Source: Ralstonia sp. UBA689
Lineage (GTDB): Bacteria > Pseudomonadota > Gammaproteobacteria > Burkholderiales > Burkholderiaceae
Reading direction: 5' to 3'
NCBI RefSeq assembly: GCF_002298975.1
Contig: NZ_DBMV01000041.1
Span: forward strand, 171,850 to 235,849
Length of the DNA: 64,000 bases
In this document: piece by piece, positions 17,321 to 25,777 of the stretch
Layout of the letters: the number at the start of each line of letters is the position of its first letter
How positions within the stretch are numbered: the stretch's first letter is position 1
Notes under the pieces: generated by a model
Seen by the model: the letters and a program-made list of their open reading frames with translations, nothing else
What the model was told of the DNA's origin: nothing
The model's database searches: none
Position numbers and translations under genes: made by a program

Positions 17321-18322
17321 ATGACCGATTCCGCCACCGGCGCCACCGAAAGCGCCGCCACCTCCGCCCCGTCGAACAAGCCGTACGACGCCACGGCCAA
17401 GCAGAAGTCGCTCGATAAGACGGCGCGCATTCCCATTAAGATCGTGCCGGCCGAGAAGCTCAAGAAGCCGGATTGGATTCGCGTCAAGGCCGCCACCGGC
17501 AATTCGCGCTTCTACGAGATCAAGGACATCCTGCGCGCCAACAACCTCGTGACGGTGTGCGAAGAGGCAAGCTGCCCGAACATCGGCGAGTGCTTTGGCA
17601 AGGGCACGGCCACGTTCATGATCATGGGCGACAAGTGCACGCGCCGTTGCCCGTTCTGCGACGTCGGCCATGGCCGCCCGGACCCGCTCGACGTGAACGA
17701 GCCGGAGAACCTGGCCAAGACCATCGCCCAACTCAAGCTCAACTACGTCGTCATCACGAGCGTCGACCGCGACGACCTGCGTGACGGCGGCGCCCAGCAT
17801 TACGTCGATTGCATCTCGCGTACGCGCGCCCTGTCGCCGGCCACGCGCATCGAAGTGCTGGTGCCGGACTTCCGCGGCCGCCTGGAGAAGGCGCTGGACA
17901 TCCTGCAAGAATGCCCGCCGGACGTGATGAACCACAACCTGGAAACCGTGCCGCGACTGTATAAGCAAGCCCGTCCGGGCGCGGACTACGCGCACTCTCT
18001 GAAGCTGCTGAAGGATTTCAAGGCCCGCAACCCGAACGTGCCGACCAAGTCCGGCTTGATGGTCGGCCTGGGCGAAACCGACGAAGAAATCCTCGAAGTC
18101 ATGCGCGACATGCGCGAGCACGACATCGACATGCTGACCATCGGCCAGTATCTCGCCCCGTCGGGCCACCATCTGCCGGTACTGCGCTACGTGCACCCGG
18201 ACACCTTCAAGATGTTCGAGGAGAAGGCCTACGAGATGGGCTTTACGCACGCCGCCGTGGGCGCCATGGTGCGCAGTTCGTACCACGCCGATCAGCAGGC
18301 GCACGAAGCCGGCGTCGTCTAA
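17321..18322 (+). CDS. lipA: Lipoyl synthase LipA
   Basis: A 333-aa radical-SAM enzyme that inserts two sulfur atoms into protein-bound octanoate. The auxiliary iron-sulfur site is CEEASCPNIGEC and the radical-SAM site is CTRRCPFC. VVITSVDRDDLRDGGA, HNLETVPRL and GLGETDEEI are further family blocks, and the conserved RSSYHADQ tail holds the serine cluster ligand. ATG 17321 gives the standard length; upstream readings overlap lipB. Confidence 0.97.
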   Translation: MTDSATGATESAATSAPSNKPYDATAKQKSLDKTARIPIKIVPAEKLKKPDWIRVKAATGNSRFYEIKDILRANNLVTVCEEASCPNIGECFGKGTATFMIMGDKCTRRCPFCDVGHGRPDPLDVNEPENLAKTIAQLKLNYVVITSVDRDDLRDGGAQHYVDCISRTRALSPATRIEVLVPDFRGRLEKALDILQECPPDVMNHNLETVPRLYKQARPGADYAHSLKLLKDFKARNPNVPTKSGLMVGLGETDEEILEVMRDMREHDIDMLTIGQYLAPSGHHLPVLRYVHPDTFKMFEEKAYEMGFTHAAVGAMVRSSYHADQQAHEAGVV

Positions 18323-18352
18323 TCACCGCACCGCGCGGCAGTCGCGCAAACA

Positions 18353-18386
18353 AAAAGGGCCTTGGATTGAACCCCAAGGCCCTTTT
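18353..18386. terminator. Terminator after lipA
   Basis: The stem AAAAGGGCCTTGG/CCAAGGCCCTTTT (18353-18365 and 18374-18386) has an A/T run on each side, so it can act for lipA and for the convergent repeat-protein gene. Confidence 0.85.
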
Positions 18387-18403
18387 GCTTTGGTGAGGCC
18401 GGA

Positions 18404-18865
18404 TCAGGCGCGCGAAGCAGCGTCGTTCGGATAGGAGGTATCGCCGTTCCACGACAGATAACCGTAGGTGTCAGCCTGGCGGTCAGTGCCTTGCGTGTAC
18501 GGATCGAACTTGGCGGCAGCGCCATCGGTGTACGGATCTGCCTTGGCCAGCGCGCCTTGGGTGAACGGATCAGCCTTGCCGACGGCACCCTGGGTGTACG
18601 GGTCGAAGCGATCGTTCTTCCACGAGAGGTAGCCGTAGGTATCGGCCTGACGATCAGCGCCTTGCGTATAGACGTCGAACTTGGCGGCGGCGCCTTGTGT
18701 GTACGGATCGGTCTTGGCGACAGCACCTTGCGTGTATGGATCAGCGTTTGCGTGGACGGCAGCGGCGGCCGGATGGGCCGACAGCAGTGCGGCAGAGGCC
18801 GAAACGGTGGCCACCAAGGCCAGCAGGGTGCGACGGGAAAAAGCGGTAGCGAGACGGGTGTTCAT
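18404..18865 (-). CDS. Secreted protein with D-P-Y-T-Q-G repeats
   Basis: A 153-aa protein with a clear signal peptide (basic start, hydrophobic core, cleavage around AAAAVHA near residue 38). The whole mature part consists of repeats of about 11 residues, D(P/V)(Y/F)T(Q/D)G followed by a short A/K-rich linker, seven copies in all. Two larger blocks each end in DRQADTYGYLSW. There is no cysteine and no known domain. Unnamed proteins with similar Y-T-x-G repeats occur in other Burkholderiales; no function has been assigned to my knowledge. Located between lipA and a quinone oxidoreductase, on its own. Confidence 0.8.
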   Translation of the reverse strand: MNTRLATAFSRRTLLALVATVSASAALLSAHPAAAAVHANADPYTQGAVAKTDPYTQGAAAKFDVYTQGADRQADTYGYLSWKNDRFDPYTQGAVGKADPFTQGALAKADPYTDGAAAKFDPYTQGTDRQADTYGYLSWNGDTSYPNDAASRA

Positions 18866-18974
18866 GATCGGCTCCTTATTTGCCTGGATGTTCGGTTGCG
18901 CTCAGTTCGTTGCGCTTGAGATCAGAATAGATCGTTGCCAGCAATGGATAAATTACCAATCAAAGAAAATACTG

Positions 18975-19028
18975 TTCCCAAAACACAAACAATATGCCGC
19001 CACACTCTCTGCTGGGCGGCGGCATATT
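18975..19028 (-). terminator. Terminator after quinone oxidoreductase gene
   Basis: On the minus strand AATATGCCGCC/GGCGGCATATT (arms at 18991-19001 and 19018-19028) forms a hairpin followed by TTGTTTGTGTTTT. The T-run is interrupted, so efficiency is uncertain. Confidence 0.65.
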
Positions 19029-19031
19029 GCG

Positions 19032-20021
19032 TCACACCGTTACGACGATCTTGCCGAACTGTTGGTTGGATTCCAGATAGCGGTGCGCGTCAACGATCTG
19101 TTCCAGCGGGAAGACGCGATCAATGACCGGCTTGAGCGCGCCCGAGGCCAGCCCATCGAGAATGAAGCGCTTGGCGGCGGCGAGCTTGGCCGGATCGCGC
19201 ACCACACGCTGGTAGGTGTAACCGTGCACGCTCAACCGCTTGGCCAACGCCGGAAACAGCGGGAATGCGGTCGGCTCGGTACTCAGTGCGCCGTACTCAA
19301 TCACCGTCCCATCGTCTGACAGCGCGTCAGCCAGCAGCGGCAGCATTGAGCCGGCGATCGGGTCGAAGGCCACACGGGCGCCCTTGCCGTGAGTGGTATC
19401 CAGCACGCGGGCAACCAGGTCTTCGTCCTGTGTAACGATCACGTGGTCCGCCCCGGCCTCGCGCAAGGCCTGCGCCTTGTCGTTGGTGCGCGTGGTGGCA
19501 ATGGCGGTCGCGCCCACCATGCGCGCGACCTGGATCGCCGCCAGCCCGACGCTGCTGGACGCAGCGGTGATAACGACGGCATCGCCGTGCCTCAGCTTGG
19601 CGAGGTCGATCAACGCCCCCCACACCGTCACGTACTGCATCCATAGCGCCGCCGCTTCAGTCCAGCCGAGCGACTCCGGGTGTTTGACCACCACCTCGGC
19701 CGGCACCGTGGCCACTTCTCCATACATGCCCCAGCGGGTGATCGACAGCGGCGGCACCACACTCACCGCATCACCGACCGCCAAACCCGTCACACCCTCG
19801 CCAATGGCGCTGACAACGCCTGCGGCCTCGTAGCCCAGCCGCGCCGGAAACACGGGCGACTCCAAATATTGGCCCGAACGGAACATCGATTCGGCCCGGT
19901 TCAGGCCAATCGCCTTGACCTGCAGGGTGATCTCACCCGGCCCCGGCGGCGCTACTTCAATGTCGTCAAAGCGCAGCACTTCCGGGCCACCGGTTTGGTG
20001 AATGCGTACAACACGTGCCAT
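19032..20021 (-). CDS. Zinc-independent MDR-type quinone oxidoreductase
   Basis: A 329-aa medium-chain dehydrogenase/reductase of the quinone oxidoreductase type. It has the N-terminal GroES-like fold (GLNRAESMFRSGQY, GYEAAGVVSAIGEGVTGLAVGD) and a Rossmann domain with AASSSVGLAAIQVARMVGATAIATTRTNDK. The catalytic zinc ligands of alcohol dehydrogenases are absent. It likely reduces quinones or enones with NADPH. ATG 20021 follows GGAG. It is divergent from a LysR gene that probably controls it. Confidence 0.9.
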   Translation of the reverse strand: MARVVRIHQTGGPEVLRFDDIEVAPPGPGEITLQVKAIGLNRAESMFRSGQYLESPVFPARLGYEAAGVVSAIGEGVTGLAVGDAVSVVPPLSITRWGMYGEVATVPAEVVVKHPESLGWTEAAALWMQYVTVWGALIDLAKLRHGDAVVITAASSSVGLAAIQVARMVGATAIATTRTNDKAQALREAGADHVIVTQDEDLVARVLDTTHGKGARVAFDPIAGSMLPLLADALSDDGTVIEYGALSTEPTAFPLFPALAKRLSVHGYTYQRVVRDPAKLAAAKRFILDGLASGALKPVIDRVFPLEQIVDAHRYLESNQQFGKIVVTV

Positions 20022-20103
20022 GTTGGCTCTCCGTGGAAACAATCGAGCCCTGACTATAATTAGCACCAATTCAGAGATAAACTACGACCTAAAACCATCT
20101 ATT

Positions 20104-20118
20104 GAAACGATTGGTTTC
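20104..20118. promoter_or_regulatory. Candidate LysR-type binding site
   Basis: A perfect interrupted palindrome GAAAC-GATTG-GTTTC lies 5 bp before the LysR start codon. LysR proteins commonly bind such sites for autoregulation and divergent activation. Also in this interval, TATAAT at 20055-20060 is a possible -10 box. Confidence 0.45.
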
Positions 20119-20123
20119 GAATA

Positions 20124-21014
20124 ATGGATCGACTTACCAGCATGGCCGTCTTCGTCAAAGCTGCCGAAACGGGTTCGTTTGCATCGGCCGGCGTGGCGCT
20201 CGGGCTGTCTTCACAGATGGTCGGCAAGCACGTGCGCTTTCTGGAAGCGCACTACGGCATGCGGCTCATCAACCGCACCACACGCCGCCAAAGCCTGACC
20301 GAGGCCGGCCGCGCCTTCTACGAGCGCAGCCGCGCCGTGCTGGCCGAAGCCGACGCCGTGGACGCGCTGGCCGCTAACCTGCAGGCCGAGCCGCGCGGCA
20401 CACTGCGTGTCAATGCGCCAATCAGCTTCGGCGTGCATTGCCTGGTGCCAATGCTGGCGTCGTACCTGCGCGCGTATCCCGAGGTGCAGGTCGACCTGAC
20501 ATTGTCCGACCGCATCGTCGATGTGGTTGACGAAGGCTACGACGCGGTGATCCGCATCGCGCCGCTAGCCGATTCTGGGCTGATTGCGCGCGAGCTCTCG
20601 CCGTATCGGCTGGTGGTCTGCGCCTCGCCAGCCTACTTGGCGGGGCACGGCACACCGGAGCACCCCGCAGATCTCGAAAACCACCAGTGCCTGAGCTTCG
20701 CCTACTGGGCACAGCCAACGGCGCTGGATTGGGAGTTCTCGAACGCGCAGGGTCAGACCATCGTGCGGGTCAAGAGTCGCCTCTCGATCAACAACGGTGC
20801 GGGATTGCGCATGGCCGCGCTGGAAGGGCTGGGCATCATCCTGCAACCGCTCGAACTGGTGCAGGACGACCTGGCCTCCGGCCGGCTGGTGCAACTCCTG
20901 TCGGACTACGAAGCGCCCTCCCGGCCGATCCATCTGCTCTACTCGCCAGACCGGCGGCCGACGCCCAAGCTACGCAGCTTCGTCGATCACGTCGTCGCGG
21001 CGTTCGGCAAATAG
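20124..21014 (+). CDS. LysR-type transcriptional regulator
   Basis: A 296-aa LysR-family protein of the CrgA/DsdC-like branch: MDRLTSMAVFVKAAETGSFASAGVALGLSSQMVGKHVRFLE is the wHTH, and LRVNAPISFGVHCLVPMLASYLRAYPEVQVDLTLSDR starts the effector domain. It is divergent from the quinone oxidoreductase gene (102 bp between starts), the usual regulator/target layout. Such regulators often respond to reactive electrophiles or quinones; this is inference from the neighbour. Confidence 0.92.
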   Translation: MDRLTSMAVFVKAAETGSFASAGVALGLSSQMVGKHVRFLEAHYGMRLINRTTRRQSLTEAGRAFYERSRAVLAEADAVDALAANLQAEPRGTLRVNAPISFGVHCLVPMLASYLRAYPEVQVDLTLSDRIVDVVDEGYDAVIRIAPLADSGLIARELSPYRLVVCASPAYLAGHGTPEHPADLENHQCLSFAYWAQPTALDWEFSNAQGQTIVRVKSRLSINNGAGLRMAALEGLGIILQPLELVQDDLASGRLVQLLSDYEAPSRPIHLLYSPDRRPTPKLRSFVDHVVAAFGK

Positions 21015-21024
21015 CCAGCCCCCC

Positions 21025-21056
21025 AAAAAAAAGCCGCGCTCGAAAGCGCGGTTTTT
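21025..21056. terminator. Terminator after LysR gene
   Basis: A run of eight A, a stem CCGCGCT-CGAA-AGCGCGG (21034-21051), then five T. The hairpin with a stable tetraloop can serve both convergent genes. Confidence 0.8.
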
Positions 21057-21072
21057 GCTGTACGGCACGAAC

Positions 21073-21375
21073 TTATTGCTGCGCCGGCTGCCCCGGGCGC
21101 GGCCCGCCGAGGTTATCGACCACCTGCCGCCCCGCCTGCTTATTCTTCCACCAGCCCATCAGCGTCAATCCGAGCCAGAAGAACTGCGTCAGGAACGAGG
21201 CCAGGTTGAACGCACCCATCAGCGAAATCAGGATGCAGATCGGTCCGACCAGATTGAGGCGAACGGCAAACGGGCCGGTCGGCGGTTTGTGCAGGACCTG
21301 CACGCCAAAGTGGGCGGTGACATAAGCGGCGACGCCGACCAGACCGACAACGTCGGTAAAACCCAGGGAGGCCAT
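21073..21375 (-). CDS. CBU_0592-like small membrane protein
   Basis: A 100-aa protein with three predicted transmembrane segments (VVGLVGVAAYVTAHFG; LNLVGPICILISLMGAF; FLTQFFWLGLTLMGWW) and a short proline/glutamine-rich cytoplasmic tail. It matches the family of small proteins known as CBU_0592, of unknown function. It lies 66 bp downstream of the TorF-type porin on the same strand and could be the last gene of the bet transcript. Confidence 0.75.
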   Translation of the reverse strand: MASLGFTDVVGLVGVAAYVTAHFGVQVLHKPPTGPFAVRLNLVGPICILISLMGAFNLASFLTQFFWLGLTLMGWWKNKQAGRQVVDNLGGPRPGQPAQQ

Positions 21376-21441
21376 GGTGTGTTGCTCTCAGAGCGAAGGT
21401 TGTGGAGAAAGGGTTGAAGGAAACACGCCACCGCCCACAGC

Positions 21442-22248
21442 TCAGTACATCGCCGTCAACTTGAGCGCGACCGTGCGCCTGCCAAGCGTCATGTGGTCGA
21501 CCCCGTTGTGCACCGAGGGCTGGTTGGCGTAGCCAGGCGCGTCCGCACCGGTGAAGGCGGCGGACAGCGTCAGGAACTTGTTGATGGGGCGCGACAACTC
21601 CACGCGGTAATCGGTGAAGCTGAACGCGCTGTGGTTGCGCACGTGCTCATGGCCAATGTGCAGGCCGAGCGTGAAGTCGTTGGGCAGCGGCACGTCCCAG
21701 TTGGCCTCGGCATACGTTGAACCTCGGCTGCCTCTGTCGATGCCATCGGCCAGCGAATTGCCGTCAAAGCCGAAGTAGTTGGACAGCGATGTCCACAGCT
21801 TGACCGACACGCCACGCCAGCCGGCGCCGACCATCCACTCCGTATAGCCGTAGCCGGTAGCCGGGCCGCCCGCGAAAGCCTTGTCATAGCGCGCGCCGGG
21901 ATACCAGTAGCGGTACAAACCGGTGGTCAGCTCGATGTCGTGCGCGGTCTTGGCGGCATAGCCCACGTAGGTGTCGATCTCCGCACGGCCGCCGGCGATG
22001 ACGTGATCGCTCACCTGCGAACCCCATGCGCCGAGATACACGCCGCTCGGCATCGTGTAGTCGACGCCGGCTTGCAGCGCCGTCTTTCCCCATGTCTGTC
22101 GCAGGCCGCGCGATACGTATTGCGAAACGACCGACGCGTTGGCCGACCAGCGCCTCTCGTCATTGGCCGGCACATTATCGGCAAACGCAGGTGCGGCAGC
22201 GCACGCCGCCGCACCACCCAGCATTGTCGCGACCCGCTGCCAGCGCAT
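21442..22248 (-). CDS. TorF-family putative outer-membrane porin
   Basis: A 268-aa exported protein. The signal peptide ends at AAPAFA-DN (about residue 23). The mature part has alternating beta strands with aromatic girdles (ANASVVSQYVSRGLRQTWGKTALQ is the opening typical of the TorF family) and ends in a C-terminal tyrosine, as porins do (VALKLTAMY). Its ATG overlaps the betA stop codon by one base (TGATG), so translation is probably coupled to betA. Substrate uptake related to choline or betaine is an inference from that coupling. Confidence 0.75.
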   Translation of the reverse strand: MRWQRVATMLGGAAACAAAPAFADNVPANDERRWSANASVVSQYVSRGLRQTWGKTALQAGVDYTMPSGVYLGAWGSQVSDHVIAGGRAEIDTYVGYAAKTAHDIELTTGLYRYWYPGARYDKAFAGGPATGYGYTEWMVGAGWRGVSVKLWTSLSNYFGFDGNSLADGIDRGSRGSTYAEANWDVPLPNDFTLGLHIGHEHVRNHSAFSFTDYRVELSRPINKFLTLSAAFTGADAPGYANQPSVHNGVDHMTLGRRTVALKLTAMY

Positions 22249-23969
22249 CAGGCCGTCACCAGTTCGTCGGCCACCAGCGCCTTGGCCGGCGCCTGCAGTG
22301 GCGACTTGCCCGCCACGTAGAACGGCGCATCCACGCGCGCGAGCGGCGCGGCGCCGCGAATGCGATCGGCAATCTTCTCGGCGATCATGATGGTCGGCGC
22401 GTTCAGGTTGCCGGTGACGATGCGCGGCATGATCGACGCATCGACCACGCGCAGGCCTTCCAGACCATGCACGCGGCCTTCGTTGTCGACCACGGCCATC
22501 AGATCGGAGGCATCGCCCATCTTGCAGGTGCAGGACGGGTGCAGCGCGGTCTCGGCGTGGCTGCGCACGAAGGCGTCGATCTCGGCATCGGTCTGCACGC
22601 CCGGGCCAGGGCTGATCTCACGGCCGCGATATTGATCGAACGCGCGCTGCGCGATGATGTCGCGTGTGATGCGCACGCCGGCGCGAAACTCGCGCCAGTC
22701 CACGTCATGCGCCATGTAGTTGAACAGAATGCGCGGCTTATCACGGGGGTCGCGCGAGGCGAGCTTCACGTGACCGGTGGACGGAGAGCGCATCGACCCG
22801 ACGTGGCACTGGAAGCCGTGCATCTTCACCGGATTGCTGCCGTCGTAGTTCACCGCCAGCGGCAGGAAGTGGTACTGGATGTTTGGCCATTCGAAGCTGT
22901 CATCGCTGCGGATGAAGCCTCCCGCTTCGAAATGGTTGCTGGCGCCCGGGCCCGTGCCGTTCATGTACCACTCCAGGCCGACCTTCGGCTTGTTGTACCA
23001 GAGCGTCGCCTCGTAGATCGACACCGGGCGGATGCACTCGTACTGGATATACATCTCCAGGTGGTCCTGCAGGTTCTCGCCGACGCCCGGCAGATGTGCC
23101 ACCGAGTGGATGCCCATTGCGCGCAGCTCATCGGCATTGCCCACGCCCGAGCGCATCAGCAACTGCGGCGAAGCAATGGCACCGCTGCTGACGATCACCT
23201 CCCGGCGCGCGCGCCAGGTCTCGCGGTTGCCATCCATCAGCGCCTCGACGCCAACGGCGCGCATGCCGTCAAAGATCACGCGATCGGCCAGCACGCGCGG
23301 CAACACCGTCAGCGTGGAGCGCTGGCGCGCTGCGTCCAGGTACGCCAGCGAAGTGCTGCAGCGTCGGCCCTTGTCGGTGACAGTGCGGTCCATCGGCCCC
23401 AGGCCCTCCTGGCGATAGCCGTTCAGGTCATCCGTGGCGGGAACACCAGCCTGCTCGCCTGCCTCGATGAAGGCGTGGAACAGCAGGCTGTTGTCCTGTT
23501 TGGGCGTGGTGACGTGCAACGGGCCGGAATCGCCGTGCCAATCGTTGGCGCCCTTGTCGTACGTTTCGGACTTGCGGAAGTACGGCAGGCAGTCGGCGTA
23601 CGTCCAGTCATCCAACTGAAAATCGCTGGCCCAGCGCTCATAGTCCATCGCGTTGCCACGGATGAAACACATGCCGTTGATGAGCGACGAACCGCCCAGG
23701 CCCTTGCCGCGCCCCTGTGACATGCGGCGATTGTTCATATGGGGCTCGGGTTCGGTCTCGTAGGCCCAGTTGTAGGTCGTGCCCTGCAGCGGATATGCCA
23801 GCGCGGCCGGCATCTGCGTGCGGAAATCCCAACGATGGTCGGGGCCGCCGGCTTCGAGCAGCAGCACGGTCACGTCCGGGTCTTCGGTCAGGCGCGCAGC
23901 CAGCACGCAGCCGGCCGAGCCCGCGCCCACGATGATGTAGTCATATTCCTGTGCGGTAGTCGTCGTCAA
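22248..23969 (-). CDS. betA: Choline dehydrogenase BetA
   Basis: A 573-aa GMC-family flavoprotein that oxidises choline to betaine aldehyde. The FAD-binding motif YDYIIVGAGSAGCVLAARL is at the N-terminus. GLGGSSLINGMCFIRGNAMDYERWA and ALHPSCTCKMG (with the active-site histidine) are typical of BetA. The start is best placed at a TTG at 23969, with GGAGG 7 bp upstream. The first ATG upstream (24170) would lie inside betB and add 67 unrelated residues. Gap to betB is 16 bp; downstream torF overlaps by one base. Confidence 0.92.
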   Translation of the reverse strand: MTTTTAQEYDYIIVGAGSAGCVLAARLTEDPDVTVLLLEAGGPDHRWDFRTQMPAALAYPLQGTTYNWAYETEPEPHMNNRRMSQGRGKGLGGSSLINGMCFIRGNAMDYERWASDFQLDDWTYADCLPYFRKSETYDKGANDWHGDSGPLHVTTPKQDNSLLFHAFIEAGEQAGVPATDDLNGYRQEGLGPMDRTVTDKGRRCSTSLAYLDAARQRSTLTVLPRVLADRVIFDGMRAVGVEALMDGNRETWRARREVIVSSGAIASPQLLMRSGVGNADELRAMGIHSVAHLPGVGENLQDHLEMYIQYECIRPVSIYEATLWYNKPKVGLEWYMNGTGPGASNHFEAGGFIRSDDSFEWPNIQYHFLPLAVNYDGSNPVKMHGFQCHVGSMRSPSTGHVKLASRDPRDKPRILFNYMAHDVDWREFRAGVRITRDIIAQRAFDQYRGREISPGPGVQTDAEIDAFVRSHAETALHPSCTCKMGDASDLMAVVDNEGRVHGLEGLRVVDASIMPRIVTGNLNAPTIMIAEKIADRIRGAAPLARVDAPFYVAGKSPLQAPAKALVADELVTA

Positions 23970-23985
23970 AACTTGCCCTCCGTGT

Positions 23986-25509
23986 TTACTCAGCGTCGGT
24001 GCCAAACCAGCCCATCGGGCACGGCGCGAGGTTGATGTAGCTGTGCTTGAGTTCGGTGTACTCGTCCAGGCCGCCTCGGCCGAGTTCGCGGCCGATGCCG
24101 CTGGCCTTGTAGCCGCCCCACGGCGCCTCGGGAAAGTACGGGTGGTAGTCGTTGGCCCACACGGTGCCAAAGCGCAGTGCGCGCGAGACGCGGTTGGCGC
24201 GGTCCAGATCGCGCGTCCAGACGGCGCCGGCGAGGCCGAACGGCGTGTTGTTGGCGCGGCGCACGGCGTCTTCTTCCGTGCTGAAGCGCTCGACGGTGAG
24301 CGCCGGGCCGAAGATCTCTTCCGTGGCGATCTTCATGTCGTCGCGCACGTCGGTCAGCACTGTTGGCTCCAACCAGAAGCCGCGCTCAAATGCCTTGCCC
24401 TCCGGCGCCTTGCCGCCGCAGCGCAGCACCGCGCCTTCCTGCACGCCGGCCGCGACCATGTTGATGATCTTCTGACGCTGGAAGGCCGACTGCACCGGGC
24501 CCATTTGCGTGCCTTCAGCAAAGCCATTGCCCAGGCGGATGCGTTTGACGCGCTCGACCAGCGCGTCGACAAAGCGGTCATGGATGCCGTCTTGCAGCAT
24601 CAGGCGCGAGCCGGCCGAACACACCTGGCCGGCATGGAAGAACGCGGCGTTAAGTGCGTAGTCGACAGCGGCATCGAAATCCGCGTCATCAAAGATAATG
24701 TTCGGGTTCTTGCCACCCAGTTCCAGGCCGATCTTCTTGAAGTTGCCGACGGCTGCGCTCATGACGGCCGCACCCGCCACTGCGCCGCCCGTGAACGAGA
24801 CGAGATCCACGTCCAGGTTGCGCGACAGCTCGGCCCCCGCTTCGCCGGCACCGGTGACCAGGTTGAACACGCCAGCCGGCAAACCGACTTCGATCAGCAG
24901 CTCAGTAAAGCGGTGCGTGGTCAACGGCGTCATGTTGCTCGGCTTGATGATGACCGTGTTGCCCGCGCCCAGCGCCGGGGCGATCTTCCACGCGGCCTGC
25001 AGCAGCGGGTAGTTCCACGGCGTGATCAGGCCGCATACGCCCACCGGCTCGCGCAGCGTCCGGCTGATGACGTGCGACGGGGCCTCGTTGATGAGGCCCG
25101 ACTCGGTGGCCACGAGCCCCGCGAAGTAACGGAACGTGGCGGCGATGCCGTCCATATCCCAACGGCTTTCGATGATCGTCTTGCCCGTGTTTAGCGATTC
25201 GAGCGTGGCGAGGTTCTCGGCATCGGCGTCGATGGCGTCAGCAATGCGGTTGAGCAGACGGGCGCGCTCGCGCGTGCCGGTTTGGCGCCATGGGCCTTCG
25301 TTGAAGGCACGGCGGGCCGCGGCGATGGCGCGCTGTGCATCGGCCACGGACGCGTCGGCGGCCTGCGTCAGGATGTTCTCGGTGGCGGGATCAACGATGT
25401 CGCGGTACACGCCGCCTTCGGGCTGCACCCACTGGCCGTCGATATACAGATCTAGACGGGGCGCCAGCGTGGTGGCACGGAAATCGGTGGAAAGAGAAGC
25501 TTGCGTCAT
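23986..25509 (-). CDS. betB: Betaine aldehyde dehydrogenase BetB
   Basis: A 507-aa aldehyde dehydrogenase. The general-base motif is LELGGKNPNIIF (Glu) and the nucleophile is in AGQVCSAGSRL (Cys). LITPWNYPLLQAAWKIAPALGAGNTVIIKPS is the nucleotide-binding region. It converts betaine aldehyde to the osmoprotectant glycine betaine. It is the first gene of the operon betB–betA–torF. ATG 25509 has CCAGGAT just upstream and gives normal length. No betI repressor is present in this window, so control is likely by another regulator. Confidence 0.93.
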   Translation of the reverse strand: MTQASLSTDFRATTLAPRLDLYIDGQWVQPEGGVYRDIVDPATENILTQAADASVADAQRAIAAARRAFNEGPWRQTGTRERARLLNRIADAIDADAENLATLESLNTGKTIIESRWDMDGIAATFRYFAGLVATESGLINEAPSHVISRTLREPVGVCGLITPWNYPLLQAAWKIAPALGAGNTVIIKPSNMTPLTTHRFTELLIEVGLPAGVFNLVTGAGEAGAELSRNLDVDLVSFTGGAVAGAAVMSAAVGNFKKIGLELGGKNPNIIFDDADFDAAVDYALNAAFFHAGQVCSAGSRLMLQDGIHDRFVDALVERVKRIRLGNGFAEGTQMGPVQSAFQRQKIINMVAAGVQEGAVLRCGGKAPEGKAFERGFWLEPTVLTDVRDDMKIATEEIFGPALTVERFSTEEDAVRRANNTPFGLAGAVWTRDLDRANRVSRALRFGTVWANDYHPYFPEAPWGGYKASGIGRELGRGGLDEYTELKHSYINLAPCPMGWFGTDAE

Positions 25510-25777
25510 ATCCTGGACCGGTTGATGGCTGGCGCACAAAGAAGACGGCGCCCGAAATGCCGACACCATAAGCGCCTTCGCAGGCGTCACTCGGTGCGGC
25601 GACTTAGAAATTCACTGTAGGTGTCGTTATTTACCTTTGGAGAATTATGGACTAGTCTAGGAAAGATTGGTTGCACTCACCCAATCGATATGGCCTGGCA
25701 ATAGGCAGTAATTGATAGTTTTTGACTATTTTCGTGGCGTTATACTGTCACGAACAACTTCCAGTGAATTCCGCTTC
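25510..25777. promoter_or_regulatory. Divergent betB / HTH-PAS regulatory region
   Basis: About 270 bp of AT-richer DNA between betB and the HTH–PAS gene. It contains a perfect interrupted inverted repeat ATAGT-N5-ACTAT at 25715-25729, about 50 bp before the regulator's start codon, a candidate operator for its helix-turn-helix. No BetI-type palindrome was recognised. Confidence 0.4.

Noticed and set aside
22248..24170. Choline dehydrogenase starting at 24170
   Set aside because: The extra 67 residues overlap the betB end, lack homology features and have no ribosome site. The TTG at 23969 with GGAGG is better.
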